64,000 nucleotides of DNA. Source: Adineta steineri. Its lineage: Eukaryota; Rotifera; Eurotatoria; Adinetida; Adinetidae. This document shows, piece after piece, positions 25,001 through 35,252 of the stretch. Position 1 is the first letter of the stretch. Each line of letters starts with the position of its first letter. Made by a program: the position numbers and the translations under genes. The notes beneath the pieces are model-generated. The model was given only the letters and a program-made list of their open reading frames with translations. It was not told the origin of the DNA and ran no database searches. The stretch lies in the NCBI GenBank assembly GCA_905250115.1, contig CAJNOI010000027.1:724918-788917 (forward strand), given 5' to 3'.

Positions 25001-28000
25001 AGTTAGTACTCATGAAGATAGAAATAATAATAATATGTTTTCAATCATCGAAACTACTTTTGAAACAGATGAACAGCTGAATCAAATTTTACACGACGAG
25101 AGACGTAATCCTCATCTTTTTGATCTTGCACAAGGTCTTGTCTTTCGATGTCATGTCATTTATCATGAACAAATCTCTTCAAATCATATTCTCTCTGATA
25201 AAGATGTGCTCATTTTCAATTTTCATCATGCTTTGATTGATTTTCCATCAATGAAAATATTTCATCATGATCTCAATCAAGCATATACAACAGGCCAATT
25301 ATTATATGATGACAACACCAATCTACGTTATCTCGATTGTAAATATAAAGATTTCTTATACTTTCATCTTTTCTAATATATTATTTTCTTTAATTATATA
25401 ATAGATGCTGTTATCGAACAACAAATGTCAATGACTGGTGCAAGTATGTTTTGGCTTGATGCTCTTCATGATTGTAAACTTAGTCAACCTTTGCCATTAC
25501 CATTTGATCGATATCGTCTCTCCAGTGAACATCGATCTGGTCGTGGAACATCGATTTCATTTGATTTTGGTCAACATCTCTCACATCACTTTCTTATTCA
25601 TGCATCATCAAATAGCGTATCACTTGAACAACTTGCACTTGCTACTTATTATGTGTTTTTATTCAAATTAACGAATGGAGAAAAAGATTTATGCATTGGA
25701 ATAAATACACATGGTCGATATAGAGACGAACTTAGATCGATCATTGGAATGTTTGTCAATGCTATACCTTTGCGATGTCAACTCGATCCTCATTTATCAT
25801 TCGATAAAATCGCTAAACGCGTTCAAGATAATATGATAAATTGTATTAAATATTCATATTTTCCGCTCCAACGCATTCTCAATCAACATCCAAATATATC
25901 AAATCCTGTATTTCTTGATACATCATTTGACTTTGTATCATCTATGATAAAAGATGAGAAGGATGAGATAATGATTGGTGATAGTGGATTTTCTTTAATA
26001 CCTTATTCAATCAAGATTAGTGAAAATGAAACAAAAAGTAAATTTGATTTTATTCTTAGTATTCAACATGATCTGAATCTAAANNNNNNNNNNNNNNNNN
26101 NNNNNNNNNNNNNNNNNNNNNNNNNNNNNNNNNNNNNNNNNNNNNNNNNNNNNNNNNNNNNNNNNNNNNNNNNNNNNNNNNNNCTCTCAAATGAGCATCG
26201 AACGAGTCATACAACATCGATTTCATTTGATTTTGATCAAGATCTCTCACATCACTTTCATACTCATGCATCATCAGATAGCATGTCACTTGAACATCTC
26301 ACATTTGCTATTTATTTCATCTTTTTATTTAAACTAACTAATGGACAAACAGATCTATGTATTGCTATGAACATCAATAATAATCGTTCTAGAGATGAAC
26401 TCAAATCAATCATTGGGCTGTTTGAGAATGTTATTCCATTACGATGTCAGTTAGATCCTCATTGGTATTTTCATCAATTACTCGAACATGTTCATCAGAT
26501 AACAACAAATAGTATGAAATATTCATATTTTCCACTTCAACGTATTCTCAATCAACATCCACATATATCTAAACCTGGATTTCTTGATATCTCGTTTGAA
26601 TTTCTCTCATCTATGACAAGAAATAACAACAAAATCATCATGATTGGTGATAGTCAACTTTCTTTCATGCCTTTCACAATGGACATTAATGATAATGAGA
26701 TTAGAAATAAGTATGATTTCTCACTTCAAATTCAACATGATCTCGACATTAATCAACTCACATGCACAATCAATGCATCACTCGACCTATTCAATGTAGA
26801 AACAATTGATAACATATCTCAACGATTTCATTTTATTTTACATCAATTATCTGCATCTATTATTGATAATGAAATAAGTAAACCAATCTATGAAATATCA
26901 CTTACGCTACCAAATGAAAGATTACTCATGCAATCATTGAATAATACGCAAATATCATTTCCATCTCCTCTTACTTGTATTCATCATGAATTTGTGTACC
27001 AAGTAATGAAACATCCACAAAAACTAGCTGTTGAATTGGATGAACAATCTTTGACATATGCTGAACTGTTGTATTATGCACAAGATTTATCTTCTCATCT
27101 TGTGAGGAGACATCTCATAGTTCCAGGTGAAATTATTTGTCAATGTGTGGAGAGGAGCTTATCGATGGTGAGTTGATTTTTAAGATGATGGAGATTAGTC
27201 TAATGGAAGGTTTCGTATGTTTGTTTTTCATAGATTATTGGTATAGTGGCTATTGAAATGAGTGGAAGTGCATATTGTCCATTATCACCTAGAGATCCAC
27301 AAAATCGTTTGCATACACTTATAGAACAAACTCAAAGTCGTCTTGTTCTTATTCATTGGTTGACAAGAGCAAAATTTCATGATAACGATACTGTTTTAGT
27401 TGATATGCATTCGATATTGACTAATAATAATTTAAAGAGTTATGTTGATGTTAATCGACTGGCTGATGTCAAAGTGACACCCGCTAATATTGCTTATATC
27501 ATTTTTACAAGTGGCTCAACTGGAGTACCAAAAGCAGTATGTTAACATTTCGTTTTCTCTTCGTTAACTTTTATTGCTTCTTCTTCTTCTATTAGGTTCA
27601 AGTTCGTCATGAAAACTTCACTCATTGTATGCACTCTTTGATTAATATTAATATATTCAACGTAGATGATATAGTTGTTCAAATGGCACGATGTTCATTT
27701 GATATTCATCTTTTTGAAATAGTTGGCAGTTTGATGGTTGGTGCTGCACTGGTTATGCTTCATCCGGGAGGAACAATGGATTATGATTATTTGTCACTTG
27801 TTTTAGGAATTAAACAAGTTTCATATATGGATGGTGTGCCAAGCGCAATGTACACTTTTTTAAGCTATATGCAGCTTGAGAAAAAGAAAGATGCTTGTAA
27901 ATATCTTCGTTGTCTTACTGGTGGTGGTAAGTATCGTATAAATCCGTTCGTAGTATTACATACTTTCTCTTATCTGCAGGTGAAAGTTTTTCTGTAAAGT

Positions 28001-31000
28001 TAGCCACTTTGATTGGAAATAATCATATACAGAACTGTACAGTTATTAACTGCTACGGACCAGCCGAAGCAACCGTTAATAGTACATGTCATATAGTCGA
28101 TATTTCCGGAAAGACTCAAAGCATTTCTATTGGCAGACCATCTCCTAACTATCAATGCTTGATCTTAAATGAGTTCTTACAAAACATATATATCAACGAA
28201 GAAGGAGAAATGTTTGTAGGTGGGGTGGGCGTGTTTGCTGGATATCTCGGACGTGATGATTTGACATCAAAAGCTCTTGTTGAAATAGATGGTCAACTAT
28301 TTTATCGAACAGGTGATCTTGTTAGAATGGACAGCGATGGTCTTCTGCATTATCAAGGAAGAAAAGATCATCAAATCAAGCTTCATGGACAACGTATTGA
28401 ACTTGGTGAAATCGAACGATGCTTACTTAACATTACATCTATATCTGCTTGTGTTGTCATGAAATGGAATGATGATCATCTAGTTGCTTATGCACAATCT
28501 TCTTCTCATATGAACGAAGAGCAGCTACGTCAACAATGTCAATCTCATCTCCCACCGCATATGATTCCATCTTTTTTTATTATTCTTGAGAAATTACCTT
28601 TGAATCCAAACGGAAAAATAGATCGAAAACTTCTACCGCCACCTGATTTTTTACCATCAACTGATAATATTGATGGTAATGTACCGCGCAACACCTTAGA
28701 ACAACAATTACAAGATATATTTAGTCAAGCTTTCCATATTGAATCTCCTCATCTCTATGTTCCTTTTGGTCAACTTGGTGGAACATCACTGGGTGCTATC
28801 CTTGCACTAACACTGATTCGTCAACAAATATGCAACAAGGTTGACATTGGTCTTCTATTTACTAATCCGTCTATTCAGCAATTGGCCATAGCAATAGAAC
28901 CTATGTTAGCTTTCGAAGAACTACAAGAGACAGCTTCCACAGTCAATGAAATTCATGAAACAGATGTTCGTCTGACACCTTCATTTGTCGTCGAATCATT
29001 AGGTATTGCGCTCCTTATTTGCCAGTGGTTGTTGCCAATTATGATAATTCATCAATGGTGCCCACTTCTTTTTCCTATCTTACCAATATCCCACCTTCTG
29101 TTCTATGTCATTTGCTCACGTTTAATATCACCACAAAACATCAAAGATGGTAATGTTTTCTCTTGGAGCTATTATCGATGGTGGTTTTTAGATCGACTAT
29201 GGAATAATAATACATTTTGGTTACAACATATACTTGGTACACCATTCTATAATTATTATCTTCGTCTTTGTGGCGCTCGTATAAGTTCTAGCACACATAT
29301 TAATACTACAATCATGGATGCCCCGTGGTCAGTAGAAATTGGTGATGGAACTTGGATTGCTGATCAAACATTCTTGAACTGTTTTCATTTTAATGATGGC
29401 AACACTTTTGAAATATATTCAATTAAGATTGGTTCTAACTGTTCAATCGGCACACGATCGATTTTATTTGATGAAGTTGATATGAAAGATAATATTATTG
29501 TTCAACCAATGTCATCGGTTACTGGTTCCTTCGCATCTAAAACAGTCATTGATGGTGAAGAACATAAAGCTATTTCATCGGATGACTGTATCACTTACAA
29601 TAAAAGATCATTATCGGTATGGCATAAGATCTACCAAATTATTGTACTCATCTCGCTAATATGTATTCACTGTACAATTTTAATTTTTGTCTACAAAATT
29701 TATTCAATTAAACATATACCATTACCTATTATTATTGCTTTTTGTTGGACTTTGTGGTCGCTAATCGGCTGTTTTGTTTCTATCATCCTGCTTAAATTCG
29801 TAGCTGGCTCTTGTAAGGCTGGTGACACGTACTCGATAGCTTCTTGGTCGTATTTACATAAGCTATGGGTTCGCCAATTAATTGTATTCAGTTTTCGTCA
29901 TGCCTGGCTGCTACCATCTGCCTACGATGATATTTATCCTTCAATTCTTCGTTGGTTAGGTGCTCATATCGAGGATAATGTCAAACTCTCTGAGATCAAC
30001 ATTTTCCTATCTTGTCCAACAAATCTACTAGAACTTGAAACGGGGGTTACTACTTTCGGTTCAGTCTTAATAGTCCCCACTGAATTAACGGTATCAGGCG
30101 ACCATCGTACTGATCGTATAACATTTGGAGCCCATACAAATCTTGCAAATGGATGTACAATTTTGCCTGGCAGCCGCCTTGCTTCTGAAACAATGGTTGG
30201 CAATTTAACGCGTATCTCTCGTGAAACGAATCACGACACTGGCGACGTTTTTATTGGTGTTCCAGCTCGTGTAATGCCTTTTAAAATGCCTCTGAGATCA
30301 AACCAGACAGACCAAATTCAAATTATTCCAATTTGGCATACATGTTTCTTTTATTTCATTGGCAAATGTGTTCTGGTGAGCATTTATTCATTAGGTGGTT
30401 TCATTGGTGGATCAGTAATTCATATAACACTCATTTGTGGTCTTCACCGATGGCACTCATACATACATCATCAACTAGTTCAACAACTATCAGGAGGACT
30501 AACGCATGATTTTGTACAATTTATTTGTCCATTTCTTGGCAATACACAATGGTTAGTTCGGTTGTTTCGAGCATTTGGAGCTCATATTGGTGAAGGTGTG
30601 ATCTTGCCTGATTTTTCCTGTATTACTGATTATCATTTGATAACCATTGGAGATAATGTTCGACTTAATATTCATGCTAATATTCAAGTAATACATGAGT
30701 TTTTGTTGTTATTTTCTTCGATAAATGTTTTGTTCTTCACAATTATTTTAGTGTCATAGTTTTGAACAACGTATCATAAAGTTAGCTCCTGTGACGATCA
30801 AAAATTCATGTGTGCTTATGAGTGGTTCATTTGTGATGGCAGGCTGCAAATTGATGGGTAACAATAGACTTTATCCATTTACATTGGTAATGAAAAATGA
30901 TCTCTTACTGCCAAATACCCAATGGAAAGGACTTCCTGCAGGTAAGTCATTTATATAAATAAAAGCATACGTATCGCTAGTGATACATAAATAACTGGTT

Positions 31001-32787
31001 GTATTTTCTATTGTATAATTTGATTTTTGAATATATTTCATAAGAAAACAAAATATATCACAAGATAAAACATGAAAGGGCCTATAATTCGCACAGTTAG
31101 GGATGTTACGTTAAAGTTCATATTTACATGAATTGTCATCAGTTCAAACATTCCTGCAAATAGAACAATTATAAAAGTTCGTTTTTATCTCCATTGATGA
31201 CATCAGATTTTTTCAAATCCATGATACTTCAATCAATTATTCTTTTACGTGACGTTAGATTACGTTAAATCATCTCTTACAAAATTAGATCGAGTTCAGT
31301 TTGGTTCACAGTAGTTCATTTTCAGTCTCTTATTTATTATGAGCCACCCACTATAATACTTTTGAGATGCTATTTAATATTCAGCAAACGTAACTTTGTT
31401 TATTATGACTGTTCACTATTCATTCAGTTCTACTATTAATGAAACGATACATTCTGACCCGTTAGTTTTTATATTGAATTAATTCTTTGTAGTGAGATAG
31501 GTTTATATAAGATTACGTAATTTATTGTTCTTCAAAAGCTAAAAAAATATGTTCAATTAAAATAGATTGAACTAAATGTACCATACTAGAATTTCATTGT
31601 TGATAATTCACTCGGAAAATTCTCTGACTGATATTGTGTACCATTCAGACGCGATTATATTCTGAACTTCTAGATGGATCATTGTATATAATAAACTATA
31701 CTTATAGCTTACTTAAAGTTAGATTAATTGCTTGTAATCATTGTATATCAATGAATTCATTCTTTCATTATACTAAGTTTATTTTTTGTAGAACTTTTGA
31801 CAACAAAAACAACATCATCTCAATCTTTATCGGTTCGTGATAATAAAGCTGAACAACAGCAAATATCTGAAAACGTGGATAGCTTGTCTTTCTGGTATGA
31901 GTGGATTACAAACACTTATTCGAACGTTGATGAACTACAATTTATGAATTATGGCTATGCAGACCTTGATGAGCACATTGACGATAACGTCGACGACTGT
32001 TCGAAACAGCTATATAAACAGGTAAATAATCAAGAATAAATAACACAGAGTTCAGTGTTTTCTTTGTACATCGAACATACAATAAATAGAATATCCACAC
32101 TTTCAAAATGTAATAATTATAACTAATATATTTTGTCCTTTGATAAAGGTCCTTGCTCACGTATCACTTATAAATCAGAATGTGCTTGAAGTGAGTTGTG
32201 GTAGAGGTTCTGGTGCTGTCTGGTGCGTCCATAATTATGTACCTGGTTCTTATGTGGGAGTTGATCTTTCTCTCAGTGCCATTGACGTATGTCGACAACG
32301 CCATTCGATGATTTCTCGGCTTTCTTTCGTAGTAGCTGATGCAACACAATATTTACCATTTGATAATGAGTCCCTTGATATTGTTCTTTGTGTTGAAGCA
32401 ACACATGCTTATGGTGGACCAGCAGCAGTACAACGATTTGCTAGTGAGGTTGCCCGTGTACTTCGTCCAAATGGATATTTTCTTTGGTGTGACTTACTTC
32501 ACATAGATGGATCAGATACATCCATTGATTATTTAACAGCAAATGGTGAATTGGTTGCTGAAGAAAAGATCAATATTACAAGGAATGTTCTCCATGCACT
32601 TGACATTCAAAGCAACACTCGTGCTGAATTTATTGAACGTTATGTTCGACCAAGAGAACAAGAATATTTTCGTTTGTTTGCTGGATTACCTGGTACTCAT
32701 ATGTACAGTGGCATGTACGAAGGACATATACAGTATTGGCGAGCTGTATTTCGAAAGAAAACAACAACAGATATGACCACCATCTGA
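14457..32787 (+). CDS. Multidomain non-ribosomal peptide synthetase with fused C-terminal methyltransferase
   Basis: Exons inferred from GT-AG sites that keep frame: 14457-16026, 17079-17642, 17700-18787, 18844-19131, 19186-19516, 19573-20568, 20625-22121, 24772-25338, 25405-26083, [N gap], 26184-27167, 27234-27536, 27596-27926, 27980-30687, 30752-30941, 31792-32021, 32149-32787. This gives about 4,300 residues without the gap. Domain order is C1-C2-A1-T1-C3-C4-gap-C5-A2-T2-terminal membrane domain-methyltransferase. Each A domain would activate an amino acid as its adenylate, load it onto the following T domain, and C domains would form peptide bonds. There is no classical thioesterase. The start at 14457 is the first Met, about 30 residues before the first C-domain signature (QQRIWLHEQ); an upstream exon cannot be excluded. 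All core motifs I checked are intact, unlike the PKS next door. NRPS/PKS genes acquired from non-animals are known in bdelloids, and the introns show this one is resident in a eukaryotic genome. Confidence 0.85.
16027..17078 (+). other. Large intron 1 of the NRPS gene (1,052 bp)
   Basis: Donor GTATGATT follows GAAG, and the acceptor TTACAG precedes CACCAGCATCC; the codon GCA is split after its first base. The same split position is used by the intron ending at 24771. The interior is AT-rich. It contains two similar stretches with CATAGAATGAAT (about 16160 and 16241) but no recognisable gene or complete element. Confidence 0.7.
17079..20568 (+). other. NRPS module 1: C2-A1-T1
   Basis: C2 opens with SYAQTRIWLDERIRF and carries HHVVFDISS. 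A1 shows IIFTSGSTGTPKAV (A3), WNTYGPAEATIDC (A5), FYRTGDLVR (A7), GRKDHQIKLHGQRIELGEIE (A8) and LPLNANGKVDRKLL (A10). T1 has IFSIGGHSLIIMQL with the phosphopantetheine serine. Four short introns (17643-17699, 18788-18843, 19132-19185, 19517-19572) occupy the same codons as introns in module 2. The substrate-determining Asp of A1 (FDVHVQE) is present, as in enzymes that use alpha-amino acids; the rest of the pocket is too unusual for me to name the amino acid. Confidence 0.85.
20625..22121 (+). other. NRPS domain C3 (condensation)
   Basis: The domain opens with SFAQERIFLDEQIRF just after T1 and carries the canonical HHIAFDGAS motif, GEADLCISSINANRY and GMFVSTLPYRVELDPH. It ends in a LDLILSNEMNEMQ linker and is followed across a 2,650-bp intron by another C domain, repeating the C-C pairing seen at the start of the protein. 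Confidence 0.8.
22122..24771 (+). other. Large intron of the NRPS gene (2,650 bp)
   Basis: The donor is GTAGGTTT after AATCGAG; the acceptor TTCTAG precedes CACCAGCATCC. The flanking exons join in frame. This is roughly 45 times the usual intron length here. The interior has a higher GC patch at about 22690-22940 and 23340-23480, and a possible hAT-like terminus at 22781. Open frames inside (for example 22699-22935 + and 23258-23551 -) match no family I know. The most likely reading is an intron enlarged by one or more decayed insertions. Confidence 0.65.
22781..22830 (+). mobile_element. Possible hAT-type transposon terminus (fragment)
   Basis: CAGTGGCGGATTTAGAAGAG matches the common hAT terminal inverted-repeat style CAGTGGCGGA. 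No opposite end (a TCCGCCACTG-like sequence) and no transposase is visible in the intron, so this can only be a fragment or a chance match. Confidence 0.25.
24772..26083 (+). other. NRPS domain C4 (condensation), running into the assembly gap
   Basis: Exons 24772-25338 and 25405-26083 encode SFAQARIWLDERIRF, HHALIDFPS (HHxxxD kept), MTGASMFWLDALHD, GEKDLCIGINTHGRY and GMFVNAIPLRCQLDPH. The domain is nearly complete when the N run begins, at the FDFILSIQHDLNL segment. It is similar to C2 but clearly diverged. Confidence 0.75.
26084..26183. other. Assembly gap (100 N)
   Basis: A run of exactly 100 N marks a scaffold gap of unknown true length inside the NRPS gene. The sequence before it reaches the end part of one C domain. 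The sequence after it starts in the middle of another C domain that is almost identical to C2, so material is missing, duplicated or misjoined here. Confidence 0.95.
26184..28950 (+). other. NRPS module 2: partial C5-A2-T2
   Basis: The C part starts mid-domain at the codons for LSNEHRTSHTTSIS and lacks its HHxxxD half because of the gap. A2 carries IIFTSGSTGVPKAV, NCYGPAEATVNS, FYRTGDLVR, GRKDHQIKLHGQRIELGEIE and LPLNPNGKIDRKLL. T2 has VPFGQLGGTSLGAI with the carrier serine at about 28788. Introns 27168-27233, 27537-27595 and 27927-27979 match those of module 1 in position. The selectivity Asp is present (FDIHLFE), but other pocket residues differ from A1, so the two modules probably use different substrates. 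Confidence 0.8.
28960..30941 (+). other. NRPS terminal membrane domain (TIGR02353/Pls-like)
   Basis: After T2 the protein continues with hydrophobic pairs at about 29000-29055 and 29070-29130, 29635-29690 and 29715-29800, and 30330-30390 and 30400-30450. Three soluble blocks lie between them. The blocks carry hexapeptide-repeat-like left-handed helix patterns (IGDGTWIADQTF, IGSNCSIGTRS, FGAHTNLANGCTILPGSRL, GVPARVMPF, GDNVRLNIHANIQ). This is the layout of the NRPS terminal domain family TIGR02353, which includes the C-terminal half of epsilon-poly-lysine synthetase Pls (six membrane helices, tandem soluble domains). An intron at 30688-30751 joins NIHANIQ to CHSFEQRIIKLAP in frame. The NRPS would thus be membrane-anchored. 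The reaction of this domain here, release, transfer or chain linking, is not known. Confidence 0.8.
30942..31791 (+). other. Intron between terminal domain and methyltransferase (850 bp)
   Basis: Donor GTAAGTCA and acceptor TTTTTTGTAG give an in-frame join (GCA, then G+AA). The interior is AT-rich with nothing recognisable. If this intron were not used, the methyltransferase could instead be a separate gene starting in the following exon. Confidence 0.6.
31792..32787 (+). CDS. Class I SAM methyltransferase domain, phthiotriol-dimycocerosate methyltransferase-like
   Basis: Two exons (31792-32021 and 32149-32787; intron 32022-32148) encode about 290 residues. The N-terminal part has SFWYEWITNTYSN and FMNYGYAD; the SAM-binding core is VLEVSCGRGSGAVW, then VGVDLSLSAIDVCRQRH, FVVADATQYLPF and FDNESLDIVLCVEATHAYG, ending in VARVLRPNGYFLWCD. 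VLEVSCG(H/R)G followed by GxDL, a CxxRH helix and VEAxHxYG is characteristic of the mycobacterial phenolphthiotriol/phthiotriol dimycocerosate methyltransferase family. The likely role is O-methylation of a hydroxyl on the assembly-line product. By splicing it is the C-terminal domain of the NRPS; a separate gene using an internal ATG is the alternative. The stop is TGA at 32785. Confidence 0.75.
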
Positions 32788-33569
32788 AATCAAATTTTGA
32801 CTTGACATTACGAACATTTTCTCTTTTCTCAAACTAACCTTACTTACTCTATCATTTTGCATTTCTTGAATTTATACTAATGTTTTATTTTTATTTCGTA
32901 GCAAACATAATATAGAAACTAATTGTTTTTCAAAATTCCATATTGAGGGTGAGGGTGGGTGTCTACCATCTCATAATCCACCCACACTCACACCCATACC
33001 CTAATAACTCTGTTCTATTAGATATTTTTATTTCTAACAAATCATATACAATTTACAAAAGAAATTATAGAAATTTTTATTAAACTTAACAATATTATAA
33101 TCATAGAAAGAACTTATAACTAATTTCATATTTTAGATTATTATCATAGGTACTTCGACACTCATCCGACTATTTCACAATTCTACGTAATTTATAAATT
33201 TTTAAGACTTTTTGTGCTTGTACACTACTAATCAAACATTACTTAAAGCATAAAAAATATTAACTACATTAGAAATTCATGTATAAATTTTTCTAATTTA
33301 CAAAACACAATAGAAGTTCAATGTGAAAAGATTTATAAATTATATTTGATTTATGAAATAATAAAAATAATTTTTCATATTTTCTAATAAAAAACAAAAC
33401 AAAACTCATAATATCATTAAATTATAATCATATTTGTATAGGTCAAATATATATTTTCAAATAAAAAATTAAATTAATCTTAGATTTTATTTTATATAAT
33501 AATATTTATTTTAGATACAAAACTCTAGTATATTAATCCAGAAAATTAATATTTAAACAAAAAATATTA
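32788..33569. promoter_or_regulatory. Spacer upstream of the KS-only gene
   Basis: The first part (to about 32930) aligns by eye with the spacer at 4682-4800. The last ~70 bases (33498-33569), with TTTTAGATA.AAAACTCTA and TTAATCCAGAAAA, match 4981-5046 upstream of the PKS pseudogene. The duplicated block therefore includes the upstream promoter region. The middle is AT-rich and holds a telomere-like hairpin (separate entry). Confidence 0.55.
32945..33001. repeat. Telomere-like hairpin, left of KS gene
   Basis: GGGTGAGGGTGGGTG and, 20 bases later, CACCCACACTCACACCC form an imperfect inverted repeat built from TGTGGG-like units, the telomeric repeat unit reported for bdelloid rotifers. It has no counterpart in the spacer before the PKS pseudogene, so it was gained after, or lost from one copy since, the duplication. 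Confidence 0.6.
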
Positions 33570-35143
33570 ATGTCAACTGTAAATAATAATAATAACTCAT
33601 CATTAGAAGCAATAGCTTTAACAGGTATATCATGTGAATTTGCAAGTGATATTCATTCACCTAATGATTTATGGGATGCATTAAAAGAAAGTCGTGATGT
33701 TGGTAGTACAACACCAATTGATCGATTTGATCTTGAATCATTTACTGCTCATATGTTTAATATGGATAATAATGAACAACTTCTTCAAAAACTTCTTCGT
33801 GCTGGTTATTTTATGTCAAATCAACAATGGGATATGTTTGAACCAAGTTTCTTTGATTTATCAGATGCTGAAGCAGGCAGTGTTGATCCATGTCATCGAT
33901 TACTTAGGTTAAAATTTGTTCATTTACTTGATGATGCTGGATATAGTATTGACAAAATCAATGGTACAAAAACATCAGTACATATTGGACAATTTTCAAC
34001 AGATCATGCAGTTGCAGCAGCTCGTATGAGACCTGAACATCGATCAAGATTTCATGGACCAAACACGTTATTATATAATGCATCAGCACGTTTATCATAT
34101 CATTTTAATTTACATGGTCCAAATGTATCATTAGATGTTGCTTGTTCATCATCTTTAGAAGCTTTACATATGGGTGTACAATGTCTTCGTACAAATGAAG
34201 CTGATATGGCTGTATGTGGTGGTGTTAATGGAATTTTTTCACCAGATAGTTTTCTACAACATTCACTTATTGGTGCACAATCACCTGATGGGAGAAGTCG
34301 ATCATTTAGTACTGATGCTAATGGTTATGCTAGAGGTAAAAAGTCAATTGATTCATTTTTATTTCAAAATAAATTTCAATTTCAATTATCTAGGCGACGG
34401 TCTTGGTCTTTTACTATTAAAACGGTTAAGTGATGCTGAACGTGATGGAGATCGTATATATTGTGTTGTTCGTGATGTACTTAGTGGTCATGATGGAAAT
34501 GAAGACAAAACAAATTTTGTTGTACCATCACCTGCAGGACAAGGACGTTTATTAGCAAATATTTATTCAAGAAATAATTTTGATACTCAAAAAATATTAT
34601 TTGTTGAAGCGCATGGTACAGGTACACTAGTTGGTGATCCAATTGAAGCAAATGCTTTAGGTCGATTTTTTAATCGATCAAATCTTGATCCACCATTATT
34701 ATTAGGTTCAATTAAAAGTAATTTAGGACATACAGAAGGTGCAGCTGGTGTAGCATCACTGATTAAAGTTGCTATGTGTATGTATCATCGTGGTATTACA
34801 GCAAATATGCAATTTACTTCACTTAATCCAAAAATAGATGCACAAAATTATAATCTACATATTCTTCAAAATTTTATACCATTTCCAACTCTTCCAAATA
34901 ATGAAAAAATAGCTATAGGTGTTAATTCATTTGGAATGGGTGGTACAACGACACATGCTATTATTGAAGAATATCAACCAATAAATAAAACATCAATTCA
35001 AAATGGTCATATCGATGATGGAAATCATATTAAAAGCAAACAATATTTTATTTTTATTTTTTCAAGTAAGTTCTTTTTTCTTTTCATTCATTAAATAATT
35101 TATTTCTTCTTATTCAGCAAAAAGTCGTCAATCTCTTTTTTAA
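33570..35143 (+). CDS. Stand-alone ketosynthase (truncated PKS) with intact active site
   Basis: Three exons (33570-34335, 34394-35065, 35118-35143) give an open frame of 487 residues ending at a TAA. It encodes a complete type I PKS ketosynthase: LEAIALTGISCEFA at the start, catalytic Cys192 in DVACSSS, His329 in VEAHGTGT, His368 in KSNLGHTEGAAG, and the closing GVNSFGMGGTTTHAIIEEY. The enzyme type performs decarboxylative Claisen condensation. It is nearly identical to the KS of the decayed PKS at 5047 but lacks every lesion seen there. Similarity to the other copy stops within the third exon at KSRQSL, where unrelated DNA begins and supplies the stop codon; no AT, DH, ER, KR or ACP follows. 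It may be a non-functional truncation that happens to stay open, or a free-standing KS working in trans. Confidence 0.75.
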
Positions 35144-35252
35144 AAAGCAAAATTTTCGCTCTTTCTGAAAAGCGTGTCAGGAGATATGAAGTCATCTTTC
35201 AACCTTCCTTCAGTTATGCGTTATAGATTTTGAGAGTTTTAGAGATCTTGAG

